Below, piece after piece: positions 35,183 to 43,343 of a stretch of DNA of 45,678 nt. Source of the DNA: a bacterium. Lineage in GTDB: Bacteria > Verrucomicrobiota > Verrucomicrobiia > Limisphaerales > RI-55. The stretch lies in NCBI GenBank assembly GCA_016124235.1, contig WGOC01000016.1, forward strand, positions 1-45,678. The letters are read 5' to 3'. A program made the position numbers and the translations under genes. Under the pieces are notes generated by a model that was given only the letters and a program-made list of their open reading frames with translations, made no database searches and was not told where the DNA came from. Each line of letters begins with the position of its first letter. Position 1 is the first letter of the stretch.

Positions 35183-35218
35183 GGTCAAAACGTCGATTGG
35201 GACGCGTGGCAGACACAA

Positions 35219-36583
35219 TTATGGACTCAATTGTTCGACTGAAAATGCACCGCCGTCGATTCGCTTGAGCGAATTTTTATCGTAACGATGAACCACCATG
35301 GACCCCGCCGAACCGCTGCTGAACGTCAGATCATATTCATCCCATTTGTCGGGCTTGAACGTAACGACGACATGAAACGTATTGAGACCGGTCGCGACAT
35401 AAGTGTACGTGAACTCCGAGGGAGCGCTATCGCCAAACTCCATGCCACTTATGCTCGTTTGGAATGCCAGCCGTTCCGGAGTTGAGCTATCAAACATAGT
35501 GTAGACGAACCCCGTTGGGTCGGTGGGCGGTGTGGTCGGCACAGAATTGGTCTCGCGCCCCCCACCGAACGTTGGTGCTAGGGCGTTAGGGCTGAATACA
35601 CCGTTGTCCGTCGTGAAGAGTGAACCAAGCCGGTAAATGCGACGATTGAAAAGTGCACTGGAACCGTCATTGAAAGTTAAATCGTACTCCTGCCGGTCAC
35701 CGCCGATGCCATAGTAGCCAAAGTTGATTACGAGCGACGCGGTATTTGTGCTCAGTACACTATACGAGTAAGTAAAGGCATTGCCACCGTTTGACGTTTC
35801 AACCTCGTCAGATGACGACCCCGGCGTTGCGATCCCGGTGTTGTCCAAGTTAAACTGATATTTGTCCGGATAGGGACCGGTGAATGCGTAATAGACCAAG
35901 CCGGTCAGTGAACTTGGAGGAGCGGGTGGCTGCGCGTCCACAATTACTGGCGGTGTGTTGGTGCCCACATTGTTGGTGCCGTAGTCAAGATAGCGGAACG
36001 CACCAACATCGTGACTTTTGAGAACGTTGTATTCGAACTCATCGCGTACCCAGCTTCCAATGCCCGGCCCGGTAAACGTATAGCTCAGTATGTCGCGACG
36101 CGTGGGCGAATATCTGCGTTCAACACGGCCGTCATTTCCGGTACTTCGGGAGTAATGGAAGGTGAAGGGATCGCTACCACCAACATAAACATCCTGACCA
36201 TTGGTCGAACTGAGGTATTGTACTGCATTACTCGATTTCGAATCGTCCATCTGCAACGAAACGCCCTCAAGGGTCCACGGTGCGTATCCATTCGTCGGAC
36301 CGGGCGTAATCAATAGCCTGTAGGAGGCATAATTCACGGTGCTATCTTTGGTGGAAAATATACGGTCCTCGATCTGTCCGTTACCCAGGATCGGCGTGCC
36401 GATGTCCACCCAGTTGGTCAGGCCCACCGATCCCTGCAACGTATAGGTGTTACCCTGTTCGGTCTGGTATTCGACTTCGATGGCGGTGTAAATGTGCAAC
36501 TGGTTGGTCTGTGCCAGAAGAGTAGTTGAGCCGGCGGCCATCATTATCGTGATCAGGCTGCCGAATAAGTGTTTAGCTTTCAT
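35219..36583 (-). CDS. Secreted repeat protein of unknown function, sigma-54 promoter upstream
   Basis: I do not recognise a named family. The 454-residue exported protein has a signal peptide (LFGSLITIMMAAGSTTLLA). A ~55-residue module follows (VEYQTEQGNTYTLQGS...LTNW...YASYRLLIT) that resembles the C-terminal modules of two other secreted proteins here. The remainder has at least two and probably three ~95-residue repeats. Their shared landmarks are G(L/F)VYYAF / GFVYTMF, FTYSYSVLSTNTASLVINF / FTYTYVATGLNTFHVVVTF, and EYDLTFNDGSSALFNRRIYRLGSL / EYDLTFSSGSAGSMVVHRYDKNSL. All are beta-rich. The protein is neutral to acidic and Thr/Ser/Asn-rich, as for surface or matrix proteins. ATG 36583 is 44 nt from the predicted transcript start. 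Confidence 0.8.
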   Translation of the reverse strand: MKAKHLFGSLITIMMAAGSTTLLAQTNQLHIYTAIEVEYQTEQGNTYTLQGSVGLTNWVDIGTPILGNGQIEDRIFSTKDSTVNYASYRLLITPGPTNGYAPWTLEGVSLQMDDSKSSNAVQYLSSTNGQDVYVGGSDPFTFHYSRSTGNDGRVERRYSPTRRDILSYTFTGPGIGSWVRDEFEYNVLKSHDVGAFRYLDYGTNNVGTNTPPVIVDAQPPAPPSSLTGLVYYAFTGPYPDKYQFNLDNTGIATPGSSSDEVETSNGGNAFTYSYSVLSTNTASLVINFGYYGIGGDRQEYDLTFNDGSSALFNRRIYRLGSLFTTDNGVFSPNALAPTFGGGRETNSVPTTPPTDPTGFVYTMFDSSTPERLAFQTSISGMEFGDSAPSEFTYTYVATGLNTFHVVVTFKPDKWDEYDLTFSSGSAGSMVVHRYDKNSLKRIDGGAFSVEQLSP

Positions 36584-36637
36584 AGTGTTGGTCTTAAATC
36601 CACGGCGCTTTGTGATGGTGGATTGTTAAGGACCTTT

Positions 36638-36653
36638 AGCAGGCGATTTGCCA
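36638..36653 (-). promoter_or_regulatory. Sigma-54 (-24/-12) promoter of the secreted repeat protein gene
   Basis: TGGCAAATCGCCTGCT on the minus strand has the -24 TGGCA and -12 TGC elements with GG-N10-GC spacing. The predicted start is about 36627, giving a 44-nt leader to ATG 36583. It shares TGGCA-(A/C)-A-N4-CTGC with the other two sigma-54 promoters in the window. Confidence 0.78.
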
Positions 36654-36723
36654 CGCGGTTTTTTGGGGTAAATCGGCGCTGCATACTGACAATGTCTCGA
36701 TTGTTTTCAGTTCGCGGATCAAA

Positions 36724-36741
36724 CGTTCCGCATCCGGCACA
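36724..36741. promoter_or_regulatory. Candidate activator binding site (UAS) for the 36.6-kb sigma-54 promoter
   Basis: CGTTCCGCATCCGGCACA matches 12 of 18 positions of the perfect dyad at 38995-39012, including GTTCCG and the terminal ACA. Its centre is 105.5 bp upstream of the predicted start, the same spacing as at the 31-kb promoter. The rest of 36584-37072 shows no supported gene. Confidence 0.5.
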
Positions 36742-37072
36742 ACCAGGAATTTTGGTTTCCACCGGCGCATGCACTTTCGCCACGTTCCACACGCTGGGTC
36801 TGTATTGATGGGCACAATGGCGTGAGTAGGTGCAGCGCATGCGTCCGATAGACTTACACAAAGCGATTTCGTCCGGCAGGACGAGACGCGGGTGTCGTTC
36901 AGTAATGAATTTGTGTGTCCGTCGGCGCTCGCGCGACTTTGCATCGAACGCGGTATACGTGCAGCGGTATCGGTTACTGACTTTTGATATCACGCTGCGC
37001 TTCCAGTGCGCGGGAGGGGACGGAGCACGAAAATGGAAAGCCCGCCGACTGCATTTGATTCAGTTGAATGTG

Positions 37073-38857
37073 TTATTCCACACGGATACGGAAAAACATA
37101 ATGCCGCGGTTTTCCACTGTGAACGCATTCATGAATCCATCCCCGACAAATGAGGTTCGAAGAGGAATCCAGCCGTTAAGTAAATTGGTGCTTTCCTCGA
37201 TCGAATAGATGAGCCCGTTCGATGTGGGAAAGCTCAACTGAATTCCCTCCGGGCCTTGGGTGAGCACTCCGTGCGGTGGAACCAGTACCCGAACTGAAAA
37301 TGTGCCACTCGCTCGTCCAAGATCATTGATGACTTCGAATTGATATTGGCCTGAATCCGTGTCCATCACATCAGCGATTGCCAACGACGCCCCTGTTTGT
37401 TCGGGCATCGGCGCGTTGTCTTTGCTCCAGGAGTAAGACATCGGAGGACTTCCCGTTACCGGTGCACTCAGGAGCAAATTAGTGCCGGCGATTGCGGTGA
37501 TTGGCTGCGGAATACTCGTGAGGGCAGGAGCTTGGGGAGGTTGATTGGTATTGAGACTGTAATTGAGCCACGCGATTCCGGTCGCTCCGCCCACGCCGTC
37601 CACGGCGATCAAATAGCGGCGGGTCTTAACAACCGGAAACAGCACGCGGCTCGGGCCTGCCAAGCCGGAAAAGTCGTCATTGCATGAAATGGAGATCAAG
37701 TCCGCGTAACCCACGGGTATTCCGTCGAACGTGTAAGCCTCCACCACCGTATCGTAGGAACTGTTTTCAGTGTCAAAGGTGACGGTGCCATTATCCGGCG
37801 GTTCATAGACCAGCCAGTAGGATTTGCCGCCCGGTGAGTTACAATGCACCGGTTCAAGTGGATCGGTGGTTGCGTTGACGGTGCTGAAGATTTGGCTGCC
37901 GTTGTAGCCGCGTACGACACCGGCAGCGCCAGCGATTCCGATTTTGCCGCGCTTGGCTTTGACTTTGAGCGGCGTGGTCGAGGCGGAACCAAGATCACCA
38001 ATAAGTGGGGTATCTGGCGAATCGAGATACTTGTTTTGCGCCAGCGTGTTCGGCGAACCTTCGGTGTTGATCTGAAGATCCGTGAACGGAGTGAAATACT
38101 GATCGCCCCCGACACTGATCCGGAGTTTGTAGCGCCCCACGTTGGCGACCTGCATCGAGGCCAGCGTCAACGTGGGACCCGTGTCCCCCGTCTCCGCGCC
38201 GTTGAAATACCATTTGAGTTTTGCGTTGCCGATATTCGTTAGTCCCACAGTAAGTGAAACTGGATCACCGAGACTATAAGAACGGTCGCCTGGCGTGCTC
38301 AAAAGGCTCGGTGGTTCCTCGGTGAGCGGACTAAAAGTCCAACGCAAGCGGATCGGACCTGTCATACCACGATAGCCATCCACGGCGACTTCGTACCTCG
38401 ATCCCGCAACTACGCCAAACTCGACTTCGCTTTCCCTTTCAAACCCTTCCGAATCATCCGCATTGGCAACCAGCAACAACTTGTCAAACGTCGTGTCGGT
38501 CGTGGTGGCAAACCGATACGTGCCGAGCAACGTGTCGATGCCGCTGCCCTGCGTTTTGAAACGCACGATTCCATTCGTCGGCGCGATCCAGGAAATCCAA
38601 AGCGAGTGGCCGCCGGGTTTCCCGCCGTGGTTCGGTTCACCCGCCTCCACCGACGCATCGCTATTGTCAACAGTGAGGTCGCCAGTGACCGTCGAATACA
38701 AAATGCGATCCGAGAAATTATCCTGCATGGTTTGCGCACCAAGTCGTGCCGACGTCAACAGCGTGATCAGCGCGGTCAGCCAGACCACAGTGGCACTGAG
38801 CGCACGTTTTGGGCGTGCGGAACAAACTGAATGCTTTTCACGGGAAAACACGGTCAT
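37073..38857 (-). CDS. Secreted multidomain PPC/Ig-like surface protein
   Basis: This 594-residue exported protein has a signal segment around VVWLTALITLLTSARLGAQ. A duplicated two-domain unit follows. PPC-like domain 1 is GGHSLWISWIAPTNGIVRFKTQGSGIDTLLGTY...YEVAVDGYRG. Ig-like domain 1 is PVSLTVGLTNIGNAKLKWYFNGAETGDTGPTLTL...GRYKLRIS. PPC-like domain 2 is GGKSYWLVYEPPDNGTVTFDTENSSYDTVVEAY...YLIAVDGVGG. Ig-like domain 2 is NLLLSAPVTGSPPMSYSWSKDNAPM...GQYQFEV. A C-terminal module (LIYSIEESTNLLNGW...MFFRIRVE) ends the protein. Such proteins are adhesins or matrix components. A sigma-54 promoter and a perfect upstream dyad control it, directly downstream of the NtrC-type regulator gene. Confidence 0.83.
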   Translation of the reverse strand: MTVFSREKHSVCSARPKRALSATVVWLTALITLLTSARLGAQTMQDNFSDRILYSTVTGDLTVDNSDASVEAGEPNHGGKPGGHSLWISWIAPTNGIVRFKTQGSGIDTLLGTYRFATTTDTTFDKLLLVANADDSEGFERESEVEFGVVAGSRYEVAVDGYRGMTGPIRLRWTFSPLTEEPPSLLSTPGDRSYSLGDPVSLTVGLTNIGNAKLKWYFNGAETGDTGPTLTLASMQVANVGRYKLRISVGGDQYFTPFTDLQINTEGSPNTLAQNKYLDSPDTPLIGDLGSASTTPLKVKAKRGKIGIAGAAGVVRGYNGSQIFSTVNATTDPLEPVHCNSPGGKSYWLVYEPPDNGTVTFDTENSSYDTVVEAYTFDGIPVGYADLISISCNDDFSGLAGPSRVLFPVVKTRRYLIAVDGVGGATGIAWLNYSLNTNQPPQAPALTSIPQPITAIAGTNLLLSAPVTGSPPMSYSWSKDNAPMPEQTGASLAIADVMDTDSGQYQFEVINDLGRASGTFSVRVLVPPHGVLTQGPEGIQLSFPTSNGLIYSIEESTNLLNGWIPLRTSFVGDGFMNAFTVENRGIMFFRIRVE

Positions 38858-38899
38858 GCTTCATTTATTACGAGGTCGCGAGAAATCAAAAGGTTCCCA

Positions 38900-38915
38900 A
38901 GCAGCCCGTTTGCCA
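38900..38915 (-). promoter_or_regulatory. Sigma-54 (-24/-12) promoter of the PPC/Ig protein gene
   Basis: TGGCAAACGGGCTGCT on the minus strand has TGGCA at -24, CTGCT at -12 and ten bases between GG and GC. The predicted start is about 38889, giving a 32-nt leader to ATG 38857. It differs from the 36.6-kb promoter at only a few spacer bases. Confidence 0.8.
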
Positions 38916-38994
38916 ACGACTGAAACCTCGAGTTCGGCGGGGAAAACCGAGTAGAAAGCTCAATGAAATCGGCTTTGTGTATGGACGTGTTCCA

Positions 38995-39012
38995 TGTTCC
39001 GTTGACGGAACA
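38995..39012. promoter_or_regulatory. Perfect 8-2-8 dyad, likely binding site of the NtrC-type regulator
   Basis: TGTTCCGTTGACGGAACA is a perfect inverted repeat centred 114.5 bp upstream of the predicted sigma-54 start, the normal distance for an enhancer-binding protein. A further half-site TGTTCC lies at 38988-38993. It sits right after the regulator stop (39014), so a terminator hairpin is the alternative, but no U-run follows. Confidence 0.62.
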
Positions 39013-39013
39013 G

Positions 39014-40429
39014 TTATTCTTTGGGTGGCCGCAATTCCGGCCATTTCTCCAACCGGCGGAGAAGGGACTGAGGGGACAAACCGATCAACGCTGCGGCCCG
39101 GCGAATACCGCCATTGGTCTTCCTCAGGGTGTCCCGGATCAAGCGGTATTCCTGAGCCTCCATTGCGGTCAGATTTCGTTCCATTTCTCCTAAAGCACCA
39201 GGCGACGCATCTGGCGAGGTGGCAGCCGTCGCAACCGGTCCTGGCGAGGTGGCACCAGCACGATTCAGCCAACTCAAATCCAGCATCAGCCACTTGCTCT
39301 CGTCATCGGTACGCAAGAGCGAGCGTTCCAGCACATTTCGCAATTCACGCACATTTCCCGGAAAGCTATGCGCCTCAAGTGCCGACAAATCTTCCGGGCG
39401 CAACATGGGCTTCGCGCGGTCGTATCGCGAAGCGAGCTGAGAAAGGAGCAATTCGGCCAGTCCCGGAATGTCGGAGCGGCGCTGACGCAGCGGTGGCAAT
39501 TCAACCGAAAATACGTCCAGTCGATAAAGCAAATCACTGCGAAACCTGCCTGCCGCCACTTCCTGGTCCAGCTTCTTGTTGGTTGCGGCGACAAACCTTC
39601 CTCTAAACTGTTGGTTCCCGGTGCTGCCAAGCGAGCGATACTCGCGCGCATCCAGTAAGCGAAGGAGTTTTCCCTGAAGCACCAGTGGAACTTCGCCAAT
39701 TTCGTCAAGAAACAGGGTGCCGCCAGCGGCGGCCGCGACCAGACCGCCGCGGTTCTTGTCGGCGCCGGTGAAAGCGCCGCGTTCCGCCCCGAATAATTCG
39801 GACTCAAAAATGTCCGCCGGCAGGGCCGCACAATTCACGGCGATGAACGGGGCATTCTCATCCTTGTGCGTAAGCTGATGCAGTTTTCGCGCTGCCATGT
39901 CTTTTCCCGCGCCGGTCTCCCCCGTGAGCAAAACCGTGCTGGACGGGTGCTTCGCCGCCTGTCGCAACTGGGTCAACAGTTCTCGGATCGGCGAAGAATC
40001 GCCGAAAAACTCATCGCCAACTGACGCAATATTCCCCGCCGCGAGTCGCAATTGAGCGCGGCGCAGGCAGGCGCCAAGCGCATCCACGGTCACCGGCTTG
40101 GTTAAGTAGTCAAACAGCCCATTGCGAGTCAGATTCACTGCCTCTCCCAGATCCGGAATGCCGGTTATCATCACGATGGGCGCGTTTGGATTGCACCGCG
40201 CGAGCCGATCGTAATATTCGTACCCCTTGCCATCCGGAAGATGGTTATCGAGCAGGATGAGGTCAAACAATTGGGAATCGGTCACCTGTCGAGCAGAGGC
40301 AATATCGGCAACGATGGTGGGAACGCCACCTTCATCGCGAACAACCTGTGCCGCCATGCGGGCGAACATCGCGTCGTCGTCCACGATGAGGCATGAATAT
40401 TTCCGCCGGTTCAGGTTCGGTTGAGGCAT
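39014..40429 (-). CDS. NtrC-family sigma-54-dependent response regulator
   Basis: About 471 residues from ATG 40429. The receiver domain reads CLIVDDDAMFARM, phosphoacceptor Asp61 in LILLDNHLPDG, and LTKPVTVDAL. The AAA+ domain has Walker A GETGAGKD (~170-177), the sigma-54 contact loop GAFTGA (~218-223), Walker B GGTLFLDEIGE, and FPGNVRELRNVLERSLL. A Fis-type HTH closes the protein (NGGIRRAAALIGLSPQSLLRRLEKW). With GAFTGA intact it should activate sigma-54 RNA polymerase. ATG 40492 would add 21 residues without a domain match. Its cognate kinase is the gene immediately upstream, and the three -24/-12 promoters downstream are its probable targets. Confidence 0.95.
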   Translation of the reverse strand: MPQPNLNRRKYSCLIVDDDAMFARMAAQVVRDEGGVPTIVADIASARQVTDSQLFDLILLDNHLPDGKGYEYYDRLARCNPNAPIVMITGIPDLGEAVNLTRNGLFDYLTKPVTVDALGACLRRAQLRLAAGNIASVGDEFFGDSSPIRELLTQLRQAAKHPSSTVLLTGETGAGKDMAARKLHQLTHKDENAPFIAVNCAALPADIFESELFGAERGAFTGADKNRGGLVAAAAGGTLFLDEIGEVPLVLQGKLLRLLDAREYRSLGSTGNQQFRGRFVAATNKKLDQEVAAGRFRSDLLYRLDVFSVELPPLRQRRSDIPGLAELLLSQLASRYDRAKPMLRPEDLSALEAHSFPGNVRELRNVLERSLLRTDDESKWLMLDLSWLNRAGATSPGPVATAATSPDASPGALGEMERNLTAMEAQEYRLIRDTLRKTNGGIRRAAALIGLSPQSLLRRLEKWPELRPPKE

Positions 40430-40592
40430 TGGATTAAGCGTAGTATCGAGCCCCGAATATTCCAAGTGCGTAAACGAACCGCTGCCGATCATCGCGTGCT
40501 CCAGTCACGAGAAATTCCAAGACATGGCCAATGCCAGGAAATCAATTTCAACACGACTGGTGCTGTGTTGCTCGGGAAGAAAACTAGCTCTT

Positions 40593-43343
40593 CTATTGCG
40601 AATCAATTCGGTCCGTTGCCGGCAGGTTTTGCCGTGACTCCACGAGCCGCTTTCGAATGGTCTGCAGCAAGTCATCCAATTCGTAGGGTTTGTTGATGCA
40701 GGTCGTGCCGTCGGCGTTTTCCAAAGTTGCTTCGCCACTCGCCAAAATCACCGGCAGGTTCGGGGACAGTTTTCTTACCTCGGAAATCACCTCCGGCCCG
40801 GACATCACCGGCATGCCGACATCCGCGATGATCAAACTTACTTCGTCGGCGTGTTTACGATACAACGCGAGCGCCTCCATACCGTCGGCCGCCGCCAATA
40901 CTCGATAACCGAATGATGTCAGTTCGGAAGTGACCAGTTGCCGGATTGCGTGCTCGTCGTCGGCCAGCAAAATAACTTCGCCCTCACCGCGCGGGATATC
41001 CACGGACACCGGCGTCGTTTCGATCGAGGGGACGTCGTTTGACCGGGGGAGAAACACCTCGAACCCGGTCCCCACACCGGGTTGGCTGTCGACGCGCAAA
41101 AAGCCACCGTGGCTTTTTACGATACGCATCACCGTCGCGAGGCCGATGCCCGTGCCGCGACCTTCACCTTTCGTGGTGAAGAAAGGTTCAAAAATCTTCG
41201 CACGAACTTCCGGTGGCATTCCGGTCCCGGTATCCGAGACCAGTAGCGATACAAACTCACCGGGGATGCCATCGGGAAGGGCGGCCGCCTCCTCCGTCGT
41301 CACCAATACGTTGTCCGCGATGAATGAGAGTTTGCCACCCGAGGGCATCGCGTCACGAGCATTCACGCAGATATTCAGGAGAACTTGATGCAATTGAGTG
41401 GGGTTTGCGTTGACCGACCACAAGTCACTCGGAACAAAGGAGTCGACGTTGATATTTTTTGGAAATGTCTCGTGTATCAATTTCTCCATTTCCTCCACCA
41501 GCGTGCCAATGTGCAGGCGTTCATAAGTACCGTCCCGACCGCGCGCAAAATGCAACACGTGGCGCACCATTTCCGCGCCGCGATGGGTGCTGGTCTCGAT
41601 CATTTCGAGCAATTCACGCGACTCGTCATCCCGGGCTTTGCGGCGGAGCAGCTGCGCCCCCATCAATATCGGCGCCAGCGCGTTGTTCAGATCGTGCGCC
41701 ATACCACCTGCCAGCGTGCCGATCGTGTTCATCCGCTGGGTGCGTAGGAATTGTTGCTCCAAATTCTTCTGCTCCGTGATGTCGCTCTTGATGAGCAGCA
41801 ACTCACGTGGTTCGCCCTGTTCATCACGGATCAATGTCCAACTACTCGCGACAACCACAATCTTGCCAGATTTGGTTTGTAGTCGCAGTTCGCCGTTCCA
41901 TTCGCCATCCCGGAGCGCCGCGGCGCGGGCGGCGCGGGCCGCTTCGGCGTCCGGGGCAAACAGCTCATCCCATCGGGCATGCAGCTGCAACTCCTCGAGC
42001 GTCCAATCGTACATGCGGACGGCGCTTCGGTTTGCGTAAACCACCTTGCCCGTCAAGTCCTCCACAAAGATGGCGTCGTGCGCTTTGTCAATCAGTTCCG
42101 CCTGTTCGCGGATTTTGGCATCGGAGACACGTTTGGCCGCCTCGAGCCGCTTTCGCGCGCGATACCATTCCATTGAGTTGAATAAAGTCGAACCACCGAG
42201 GGCAACGGGAATTTGCGCCGCGGAAATGATCAGCCACGGAAACCAGGTGCCTCTACCGAAACCGACTTGTGCGAATCCCAGCGCCGCGCCGGCCCCGACG
42301 ACCGCAGCCAGCGTCGCGGGAATCGGACGCAGCCAGATCAGCCCTCCCCCAAAAAGCAGGGCGACCAGGAGGAGGACTGTCACTTCCGCAACGGGCGACA
42401 TGCGCCTGAGGTTGTCGTGTCGCATCAGGTTGAGCAGTTCGGTGGCGTGGACTTCGACTCCCGGGATAAAATATTCCTTGTAGTTCCACGAATGAAACGG
42501 ACTCCGAAATTCGTCCTGTCGGTCATCGATCATTCCCACCAGGGTGCGAGCTCCGACGAAGACAACTTTCCCGCGGAAGAATTCATCGACCACTCCATGC
42601 GGTGCGAGCGCCTGACTGTAACTGACATGTGGGATGGTCGTCGCCGGCCCGTAGTAACGTATCCACGATCGGTTTGCGTTGACGATCGCGTTTTCTCCCT
42701 GGGTGACCGGGATTTTCAAATAGGCCGCAGTCGCCCACGCCAGTGACGGTTGGTCCGCGGACGCAAATCCCGCAAAGAATCGGCGTGCGACACGGTCATC
42801 ATCGATCGCCAGCGAGGCGAGCCCAACGCCGCTCGCAACACTGGAAAACAGCGAATAAACCCGACCCACGGATCTAATTTTCCCGCCGTCGTTGTCGTTA
42901 TCAGTCACCACACTCGTCTTGTCATTGTATTCGGCGGCGAGAATGACATTGCTGCGATCGCCAATCGCCTCCGCAAGGGCCCGGTCAGCGCGTGCATCGG
43001 GCCCCTTGGCACCAAACACAATGTCAAACACGACCGCCCTGGCGCCGGCGGCGTTCAGGCGCCGCAATAATTGTGCGTGAAGATCGCGCGGCCACGGCTT
43101 GGCGGGGTCCAGATCCCGTTCAATGTAGGAGTTGAGGTCGAGATAGACGACAACCACTGGCGCGTTGTCAATGGTCGCCAAGTCAGTTCCACCGATGGAG
43201 TGGAGCGTATCATAACTCGCGTGCTGCCAGAGAGTGGCCGGCAGCCAGGCGTTCCGGAGCAAAAGCAAACCGATGCCGGCGACCCCCACCGCCAGAGTCA
43301 TCGAAGCGATCAGGCGCAATCGCGTTGATTTTCCGGGACCCAT
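40593..43343 (-). CDS. CHASE2-PAS hybrid sensor histidine kinase with receiver domain
   Basis: The 916-residue membrane kinase has one N-terminal helix (~10-30) and then an extracytoplasmic CHASE2 domain (~35-315), with VVVVYLDLNSY, RAVVFDIVFGAKGPDARADRALAEAI and GKVVFVGARTLVGMIDD. Three helices (~320-390) follow, as is usual after CHASE2. A PAS domain (~415-525; LIDKAHDAIFVEDLTGKVVYANRSAVRMYDW) leads to HisKA with His550 in GGMAHDLNNALAPI, an HATPase with N-box NICVNARDAM, DTGTGMP and GTGIGLA, and a receiver with Asp841 (ADVGMPVMSG) and Lys885. It senses an unknown envelope signal. It lies upstream of the NtrC-type regulator on the same strand; no separate HPt domain is visible, so direct transfer or an unlinked HPt is implied. 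Confidence 0.94.
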   Translation of the reverse strand: MGPGKSTRLRLIASMTLAVGVAGIGLLLLRNAWLPATLWQHASYDTLHSIGGTDLATIDNAPVVVVYLDLNSYIERDLDPAKPWPRDLHAQLLRRLNAAGARAVVFDIVFGAKGPDARADRALAEAIGDRSNVILAAEYNDKTSVVTDNDNDGGKIRSVGRVYSLFSSVASGVGLASLAIDDDRVARRFFAGFASADQPSLAWATAAYLKIPVTQGENAIVNANRSWIRYYGPATTIPHVSYSQALAPHGVVDEFFRGKVVFVGARTLVGMIDDRQDEFRSPFHSWNYKEYFIPGVEVHATELLNLMRHDNLRRMSPVAEVTVLLLVALLFGGGLIWLRPIPATLAAVVGAGAALGFAQVGFGRGTWFPWLIISAAQIPVALGGSTLFNSMEWYRARKRLEAAKRVSDAKIREQAELIDKAHDAIFVEDLTGKVVYANRSAVRMYDWTLEELQLHARWDELFAPDAEAARAARAAALRDGEWNGELRLQTKSGKIVVVASSWTLIRDEQGEPRELLLIKSDITEQKNLEQQFLRTQRMNTIGTLAGGMAHDLNNALAPILMGAQLLRRKARDDESRELLEMIETSTHRGAEMVRHVLHFARGRDGTYERLHIGTLVEEMEKLIHETFPKNINVDSFVPSDLWSVNANPTQLHQVLLNICVNARDAMPSGGKLSFIADNVLVTTEEAAALPDGIPGEFVSLLVSDTGTGMPPEVRAKIFEPFFTTKGEGRGTGIGLATVMRIVKSHGGFLRVDSQPGVGTGFEVFLPRSNDVPSIETTPVSVDIPRGEGEVILLADDEHAIRQLVTSELTSFGYRVLAAADGMEALALYRKHADEVSLIIADVGMPVMSGPEVISEVRKLSPNLPVILASGEATLENADGTTCINKPYELDDLLQTIRKRLVESRQNLPATDRIDSQ

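Noticed and set aside
35025..35220. Sigma-54 promoter in front of the FecR fusion gene
   Set aside because: I checked every CC in the region for a GC twelve bases before it and found none with the needed spacing.
36580..36993. Possible 137-residue minus-strand gene upstream of the secreted repeat protein
   Set aside because: Composition is Arg/Cys-rich without recognisable structure, and the region contains the sigma-54 promoter and its upstream site.
20209..43343. PEP-CTERM/exosortase exopolysaccharide locus
   Set aside because: The kinase-regulator-sigma-54 logic is similar, but no exosortase gene and no PEP-CTERM sorting signal is visible in any protein here.
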